DNA of 8,205 bases from positions 1 through 8,205 of the forward strand of contig DASRYU010000244.1 in assembly GCA_035687045.1 (NCBI GenBank). Direction: 5' to 3'. How positions within the stretch are numbered: position 1 is the stretch's first letter; each line of letters opens with the position of its first letter. Below, in pieces: positions 4,917 to 8,205 of the stretch. The notes beneath the pieces were generated by a model. That model did not search any database. It saw only the letters and a program-made list of their open reading frames with translations, and had not been told where the DNA came from. Both the position numbers and the translations under genes were made by a program. The stretch is from JAJPHT01 sp035687045. GTDB lineage: Archaea > Thermoplasmatota > SW-10-69-26 > JACQPN01 > JAJPHT01.

Positions 4917-5507
4917 ATGGACGTCGTCGAGCTGGGGGGCATCCGCCTGCACCTCCTGCGCGTGCACCCCGGGCTTCCCCACGAGGCCGACCGCGTGACG
5001 CGCGAGCTCCAGCGCCTCGCGCCGGCCGTCGTCCTCGGCGACCTGACCACCGAGGACGCGCTGCGCCTGCGCGGGGCGCTCGCGGAGAAGAAGCCGTTCG
5101 AGCCCGGCTTCGTCGACGCGCTCTACTACGACGCCACGCGCGAGCGCTTCGCCGGCGACGCGACGACGGTGGAGCACCCGCTCGCGGCCGCGGCGCGCTT
5201 CGCCCGCGACCGCCGCTCCGAGTTCATCCCCCTCCTCCCCATCACGAAGAAGCCCGGCTTCCTCGCGCGCCGCCGCATGCGGAAGGCCGTCGAGCGCGCG
5301 CAGGCCGCGACGCACGAGGCGTTCCCGGCGGCGTTCGTGAAGGCGCTCGCGGGCGCGTGGGAGCCGCGCGACGACGTCGAGCCCGCGCACCGCCGGACGC
5401 TGCGCGCCCTGCAGGAGGGGCGCGCGCCCGTCGTCGCGGTCGTGCAGGCGCACCGCGCGGACGCCTTCCTCCAGCTCGTCCACGCCACCGGGAGGATCCC
5501 CGCATGA
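4917..5507 (+). CDS. Uncharacterised protein, possibly a diverged TraB/PrgY-like protein
   Basis: 196 aa, soluble. The fold order hints at TraB/PrgY: an N-terminal strand and RELQRLAPAVVLGDL (29-43, comparable to the 'elkPDvVavEL' region); a middle EHPLAAAARFARDRRSEFIPLLP (86-108, comparable to the helix-strand before the catalytic-like Asp/Arg); and a C-terminal GRAPVVAVVQAHRADAFLQLV (168-188, comparable to 'vlavVGAGHl'). The canonical GTaH and GaGH motifs are not intact, so this is a tentative, fold-level suggestion. A basic patch, KKPGFLARRRMRKAVERAQ (111-129), is notable. ATG 4917 is the only start codon after the in-frame stop at 4866-4868. Its TGA overlaps the ATG of the ParB-like gene (ATGA), so the two are translationally coupled. 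Confidence 0.8.
   Translation: MDVVELGGIRLHLLRVHPGLPHEADRVTRELQRLAPAVVLGDLTTEDALRLRGALAEKKPFEPGFVDALYYDATRERFAGDATTVEHPLAAAARFARDRRSEFIPLLPITKKPGFLARRRMRKAVERAQAATHEAFPAAFVKALAGAWEPRDDVEPAHRRTLRALQEGRAPVVAVVQAHRADAFLQLVHATGRIPA
5490..5495 (+). promoter_or_regulatory. Shine-Dalgarno site of the ParB-like gene
   Basis: GGGAGG lies inside the end of the upstream coding region, 8 nt before ATG 5504. With the ATGA overlap it fixes the start of the ParB-like gene and marks it as operon-internal. Confidence 0.75.
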
Positions 5508-5941
5508 GCGGCCGGCACGTCCTTGTCCCGCTGAAGTGGCTCAAGGCGCACGAGCAGTACGTCGCGTCGCGCGTCGAGCAGCTCCAGCACCACTTCCTCC
5601 ACCGCGACGCCATCGACTACGCCATCGTCGCGGACGAGCGGACGGGCACCGTCATCGACGGGCACCACCGCCTCGAGGCGCTGCGCCGCATCGGCACGAC
5701 GTGGGCGCCCGCGTTCCTCGTGGACTACCGCGACCCGCGCATCAGCGTCCACACGTGGCGCGAGGGGGAGAAGGCGCCGGAGAAGGAGGAGGTGGTGGCG
5801 CGCGCCGCCGCCGGCGACCTCTTCCCGCCCAAGACGACGCGGCACGACTTCGTGCGCCAGCTCGACCCGGTGGACGTGCCCCTCGAGGCGCTCCGCGCCC
5901 CCGACGCGATGGGGCGCCCGACGTTCCAGCCGCGCGCGTGA
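5504..5941 (+). CDS. ParB/sulfiredoxin-fold protein, possible SerK/SbnI-like kinase
   Basis: 145 aa, essentially one ParB/Srx domain. Visible landmarks are LKAHEQY (13-19, the LxxHE start motif), YAIVADERTGTVIDGHHRLEAL (39-60) with the nucleotide-binding DGHHR at 52-56, and LFPPKTTRH (106-114). It lacks the DNA-binding helix-turn-helix of true ParB partition proteins and has no ParA neighbour, so chromosome partition is unlikely. Stand-alone domains of this superfamily include the free-serine kinases SerK (archaeal, ADP-dependent) and SbnI, and CTP- or ATP-dependent enzymes; a small-molecule kinase or nucleotide-binding regulator is the best guess. It is coupled by ATGA and a good Shine-Dalgarno to the TraB-like gene, with RPA 47 nt downstream. 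Domain call firm, reaction inferred. Confidence 0.82.
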   Translation: MSGRHVLVPLKWLKAHEQYVASRVEQLQHHFLHRDAIDYAIVADERTGTVIDGHHRLEALRRIGTTWAPAFLVDYRDPRISVHTWREGEKAPEKEEVVARAAAGDLFPPKTTRHDFVRQLDPVDVPLEALRAPDAMGRPTFQPRA

Positions 5942-5951
5942 GGCGAGCCCG

Positions 5952-5960
5952 GGGAAACGG
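5952..5960 (+). promoter_or_regulatory. Promoter-like GGGAAACGG element upstream of RPA
   Basis: The nonamer is identical to the one before the reductase gene, and its AAA is centred 33 nt upstream of GTG 5989. It lies in the 47-nt gap after the ParB-like gene and may give RPA its own leaderless transcript in addition to read-through. An ATG at 5963 just after it opens only a 20-codon out-of-frame ORF. Confidence 0.4.
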
Positions 5961-5988
5961 TCATGAGCGCGCGCCGCCTCGGCCGCGC

Positions 5989-6867
5989 GTGGACCCCGCC
6001 GTCGCCTCGCTCTACGCGCGCGTGAAGGAGCGCGTGCCGCAGGACGAGTTCGAGCGGCGCATCGCCGCCGCGCGCGGGGAGTTCGGCGGCCTCCTGGACG
6101 ACGAGGCGCTCGCGCTCCTCGTGCTCGACGAGCTGGGGCTCAACGAGGGCGCGTACACGACGCTCGCCGAGCTCAAGGGGCGCAGCGAGGCGACGGTGCG
6201 CGTGCGCGTGGAGCGCGTCGAGCCGCCGCGCACGTTCGAGCGCGCGGGGCGCGACCCGGGGCGCGTGGTGAACGTCGTGGTGAGCGACGCGACGGGCGAG
6301 ACGCGCCTCGTCTTCTGGGACAAGGACGTCGACCGCGCGGAGGAGCTGAAGCCGGGCGCGCACCTGACCGTGGTGAACGCGCGCGTGAAGGACGGCCGCT
6401 TCGGCGCCGAGCTCCACGTGGGGCCATGGAGCGTGCTCGAGGTGGAGGGCGCGCTCGACCCCGCGAAGCGGAAGCTCCTCGCCGACGTGGGGGCCCCCCT
6501 CCCCCACGTCTTGTCCGCAACTGCGGTCGCGGACGCGGAGGTCGCCGCGGAAGGCGCGGAGCGCGAGCTTGTCCAGACGCAGACGAAGCTCCCCTCGGAG
6601 GAGCTCCCGACGGCGCTCGAGGGCACGCTCGCGTGGCTCGGGCCGACGCGCCCCTACCGCAGCAAGGAGGGCGCCACCGGCTTCACCTGCGAGCTCGACA
6701 TCGCGACGGAGCGGGGGCCGCTGCGTGTCGTGGCGTGGGACGCGCACGTGAAGGCCGCGCGGGCGCTGCGCGAGGGCGCGCCGGTGCGCATCGAGGGGCT
6801 CGCGCCCAAGGTCAAGGGCGCCACGACCGAGTGGCACACGACGCGGGAGACGCGTTTCTCAGCCTGA
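5989..6867 (+). CDS. Archaeal RPA-like single-stranded DNA-binding protein with two OB folds
   Basis: 292 aa from GTG 5989. Residues 1-50 form the helical head seen in archaeal RPA subunits (ending DEALALLVLDELG). OB fold 1 spans about 57-153 (TTLAELKGRSEATVRVRV … NVVVSDATGETRLVFWDKDVDRAEELKPGAHLTVVNARV), with W110 where the family stacks on DNA. A charged linker spans about 155-205, and OB fold 2 about 208-290 (ALEGTLAWL … LRVVAWDAHVKAARALREGAPVRIEGL) has W250 in the equivalent place. It lacks the zinc finger found in many archaeal RPA large subunits, so it may be a shorter paralogue or work with another subunit. RPA protects single-stranded DNA in replication, recombination and repair. GTG 5989 begins the conserved head. 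Its end overlaps the convergent phospholipase gene by nine bases. This gene is the main reason for calling the organism archaeal. Confidence 0.88.
   Translation: MDPAVASLYARVKERVPQDEFERRIAAARGEFGGLLDDEALALLVLDELGLNEGAYTTLAELKGRSEATVRVRVERVEPPRTFERAGRDPGRVVNVVVSDATGETRLVFWDKDVDRAEELKPGAHLTVVNARVKDGRFGAELHVGPWSVLEVEGALDPAKRKLLADVGAPLPHVLSATAVADAEVAAEGAERELVQTQTKLPSEELPTALEGTLAWLGPTRPYRSKEGATGFTCELDIATERGPLRVVAWDAHVKAARALREGAPVRIEGLAPKVKGATTEWHTTRETRFSA
6484..6510. repeat. Perfect 10-bp inverted repeat inside the RPA gene
   Basis: GACGTGGGGG and CCCCCACGTC flank a C-rich 7-nt spacer in the linker between the OB folds (codons 166-174, DVGAPLPHV). The next few codons (TTG, GCA, ACT) are unlike the surrounding G/C-ending codons. 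In RNA this would be a very stable hairpin. It could be a chance result of GC-rich coding sequence, an internal pause or processing site, or an error-prone homopolymer region in the assembly. Confidence 0.6.
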
Positions 6868-7740
6868 GGGTCGGCGCTTGCGGCCGAGCAGCATGACGAC
6901 GGCGCCCAGCGCGAGCGCCGCCAGGGCCGCGAAGAACGACACGAGAAGCCAGGGGTGGTGCTTGCGCAGCTCGGCGATGCTCAGGCCGACGTCCTCCGGC
7001 TCGCGCGGGATGGGCATGTTCGCGTCGAAGGTGGGCGCCGGCCGCGACGGGTCCGCGCGCACCCACGCGGTGTAGAGGAGGTCCGCCGTCGCCTGCGCGC
7101 CCAGCGACGCCGCGCGCCGCGTGATCTCGCGCGCCTCCGGCGTCCACGCGCCGCCCGAGGCGTCGAGCGCGGCGACAAGCTCCGCCGCCATCGCGGCGCT
7201 CCTCTCGGCAAGCTCCTTCACGTGCGCGCTCGGGTCGTGCACCTCGCGCGGCTCGCGCTCGAGCGTCACCTCGTACTCGTGGCGATGGTCGTACGCGGCC
7301 TGCTCGTAGGGCTCGTGCCACGCGTGGTCGTAGAGGCCGTCCCCCGTGTGGAACGGCACCGCGAGGTCCATCACGAAGTGCGTGAGGAAGCCCATCTGGT
7401 AGGCGACGTCCTCGCCGCTCCTGTTCTCGCGCAGCGCCATCGTCGCCTCGTGGAGCGAGAGCTCGACGCGGTACACGCCGCCGCCCCCTTCGCTCGAGGG
7501 CTCCCACGTGTGGTAGAAGGTGTTGACCTCCTTCGACGGGTCCGTGATGCCGTCGGGGTCGAGCGCGCCGCGGCGGAACGCCTCGCGGTGCGTCTCGAGG
7601 AGCGCGCGGAGCTCCGGCGGGAGCGCGGCGAGCGCCACCTCCGCGAGGTCGGCGTGGTGCGGCCGGTCCGGGCCCGCCATCCACGCCTGCGCCGTAGGCG
7701 CGACGAGAACGAGGGCGAGCAGAGAGGCGAGGACGCGCAC
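6859..7740 (-). CDS. Secreted, membrane-anchored zinc-dependent phospholipase C-like hydrolase
   Basis: 293 aa from GTG 7740. The signal peptide MRVLASLLALVLVAPTAQA would be cut before W20, leaving a mature N-terminal Trp, which in bacterial PC-PLC/alpha-toxin enzymes is itself a zinc ligand. The other ligands follow in family order: H28 or H29, D61/D63 or D67 region, H77 (NTFYHTWEP), and the core H121-x3-D125-x5-H131-x10-H142-x3-E146 (FLTHFVMDLAVPFHTG…HEPYE). After a helical region there is a single membrane helix (264-285) and a basic tail, RKRRPSG, which would anchor the catalytic domain outside the cell. It probably hydrolyses phosphoesters; the lipid substrate, and the distinction from S1/P1 nucleases, cannot be settled here. 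Upstream ATGs lie inside the rhodanese gene and give no signal peptide. The rhodanese gene ends 53 nt upstream on the same strand. Confidence 0.85.
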   Translation of the reverse strand: MRVLASLLALVLVAPTAQAWMAGPDRPHHADLAEVALAALPPELRALLETHREAFRRGALDPDGITDPSKEVNTFYHTWEPSSEGGGGVYRVELSLHEATMALRENRSGEDVAYQMGFLTHFVMDLAVPFHTGDGLYDHAWHEPYEQAAYDHRHEYEVTLEREPREVHDPSAHVKELAERSAAMAAELVAALDASGGAWTPEAREITRRAASLGAQATADLLYTAWVRADPSRPAPTFDANMPIPREPEDVGLSIAELRKHHPWLLVSFFAALAALALGAVVMLLGRKRRPSG

Positions 7741-7793
7741 GAGGCTGCTCGCTCGCGGGGCGCCTCGTCCCTTGTGGTTCAGTGGGCGACGCG

Positions 7794-8114
7794 TCAGTAC
7801 TTGCCGACGCTGGGATCGACCTGGTCCGCCCACGCGTCGATGCCGCCGGCGATGTTCGACGCGTCGTACCCCTGCGGCTGGAGCCAGTCCGCGACGCGCT
7901 GCGAGCGCATGCCGCTGTGGCACATCACGAGGATGGGCTTGTCCTTCGGCAGCTCCCCCACCCGCGCCACGATCTCGCGCATCGGGATGTGGAGAGCGCC
8001 CTCCACGCGCGCGGCCTCCAGCTCGAAGGGCTCGCGCACGTCAAGGAGGATGGCGTGGCCTTCGCGGAAGCGGCGCGCCGCCTCGGGCGCGTCGACGAGC
8101 GGGGCAGGGCTCAT
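7794..8114 (-). CDS. Single-domain rhodanese-like sulfurtransferase
   Basis: 106 aa, the usual size for a stand-alone rhodanese (GlpE/PspE type), with no signal peptide, so cytoplasmic. It shows ILLDVREPFELEAARVEGALHIPM (22-45, the CDC25/rhodanese N-terminal signature) and an active-site loop CHSGMR (65-70) with catalytic C65 and Arg at the end of the six-residue loop, then the C-terminal GGIDAW. Such proteins carry a persulfide on the Cys and pass sulfur to acceptors in detoxification, thiolation or cofactor synthesis; the partner is not evident. It lies 24 nt after a membrane-protein gene and 53 nt before the phospholipase on the same strand. No Shine-Dalgarno is visible. Confidence 0.93.
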   Translation of the reverse strand: MSPAPLVDAPEAARRFREGHAILLDVREPFELEAARVEGALHIPMREIVARVGELPKDKPILVMCHSGMRSQRVADWLQPQGYDASNIAGGIDAWADQVDPSVGKY

Positions 8115-8138
8115 GCGGCGCGGGACGCGGCGCGGCCC

Positions 8139-8205
8139 TCAAGGCTCTTCCTCCCGCCGGGGCAGCGGGCGGCTCCCGAAGTAGTAGCCCAGCACGAGCC
8201 CGATG
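8139..8205 (-). CDS. C-terminal end of an integral membrane protein (partial)
   Basis: Only the last 21 codons are inside the window. They read IGLVLGYYFGSRPLPRREEEP, ending at the TGA at 8141-8139: the end of a hydrophobic helix followed by a short charged tail that would face the cytoplasm. Codon use is G/C-ending like the neighbours. It is 24 nt upstream of the rhodanese gene on the same strand and probably in the same transcript. The family cannot be determined from this fragment. Confidence 0.7.
   Translation of the reverse strand, partial: IGLVLGYYFGSRPLPRREEEP

Noticed and set aside
3897..5483. Long minus-strand open frame across the SWIM, small ORF and TraB-like genes
   Set aside because: Composition is Arg/Ala/Glu-rich with no motif and it conflicts with well-supported genes on both strands.
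5504..5941. Chromosome partition ParB
   Set aside because: Only the N-terminal domain is present, with no helix-turn-helix, no ParA gene and no parS-like repeats nearby.
5963..6025. 20-codon ORF at ATG 5963 just before RPA
   Set aside because: It is out of frame with RPA, has no Shine-Dalgarno and no recognisable features; likely incidental to the promoter-like region.
7741..7923. N-terminal extension of the phospholipase gene into the rhodanese gene
   Set aside because: The extension would remove the clear signal peptide and overlap the rhodanese coding region; GTG 7740 gives a standard signal sequence and cleavage site.
1..8205. CRISPR array, insertion sequence, prophage or integrative element
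   Set aside because: No regularly spaced repeats, transposase, integrase or tRNA target was recognised, and codon use is uniform across the window.

Overview
The window is very GC-rich and gene-dense, and most likely comes from a high-GC archaeon. A Thermoplasmatota-like euryarchaeon is my best guess, but I could not test it. The strongest taxonomic evidence is a two-OB-fold RPA/COG1599-type single-stranded DNA-binding protein. A pattern of start signals also fits archaea: genes inside operons have Shine-Dalgarno sequences or overlap the preceding stop codon, while genes that begin a transcription unit have none and instead carry A-rich promoter-like elements about 27-36 nt upstream of the start codon. 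The proteins are not strongly acidic, which argues against a haloarchaeon.

Layout. 1-64 may hold the 5' end of a minus-strand gene cut by the window edge. 65-379 has no convincing gene. 407-2605 (+) is a tight three-gene operon: a PadR-type repressor, a membrane protein joining a HAAS-like helical domain to an RDD domain, and a large lipoprotein. A perfect 9-bp inverted repeat at 382-402 is a good candidate for the PadR operator. Convergent to it, 3993-2611 (-) carries a FadH/DECR-type 2,4-dienoyl-CoA reductase and then a single-domain response regulator, with a long GC-rich inverted repeat between them.

4686-4058 (-) is a translationally coupled pair: a 90-aa SWIM zinc-finger protein and a 119-aa protein of unknown function that begins at a TTG inside a TTGA overlap. 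Divergent from the pair, starting at 4740 (+), is an easily missed 42-aa single-pass membrane protein. It is followed by a diverged, possibly TraB-like protein, an ATGA-coupled ParB/sulfiredoxin-fold protein with a DGHHR motif, and RPA. Convergent with RPA, 8205-6859 (-) holds the C-terminus of an integral membrane protein, a single-domain rhodanese, and a secreted, C-terminally anchored zinc-dependent phospholipase C-like enzyme.

How the genes may work together. The PadR operon looks like a ligand- or stress-responsive envelope module (regulator, membrane protein, lipoprotein). The SWIM pair and the TraB-like/ParB-like/RPA cluster, divided by one apparent bidirectional promoter, form a nucleic-acid-oriented neighbourhood with three uncharacterised small proteins; this is the part most likely to hide an undescribed system. 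The reductase/response-regulator and rhodanese/phospholipase units look like ordinary metabolic and envelope functions. No tRNA, rRNA, CRISPR array, insertion sequence or phage gene was recognised.
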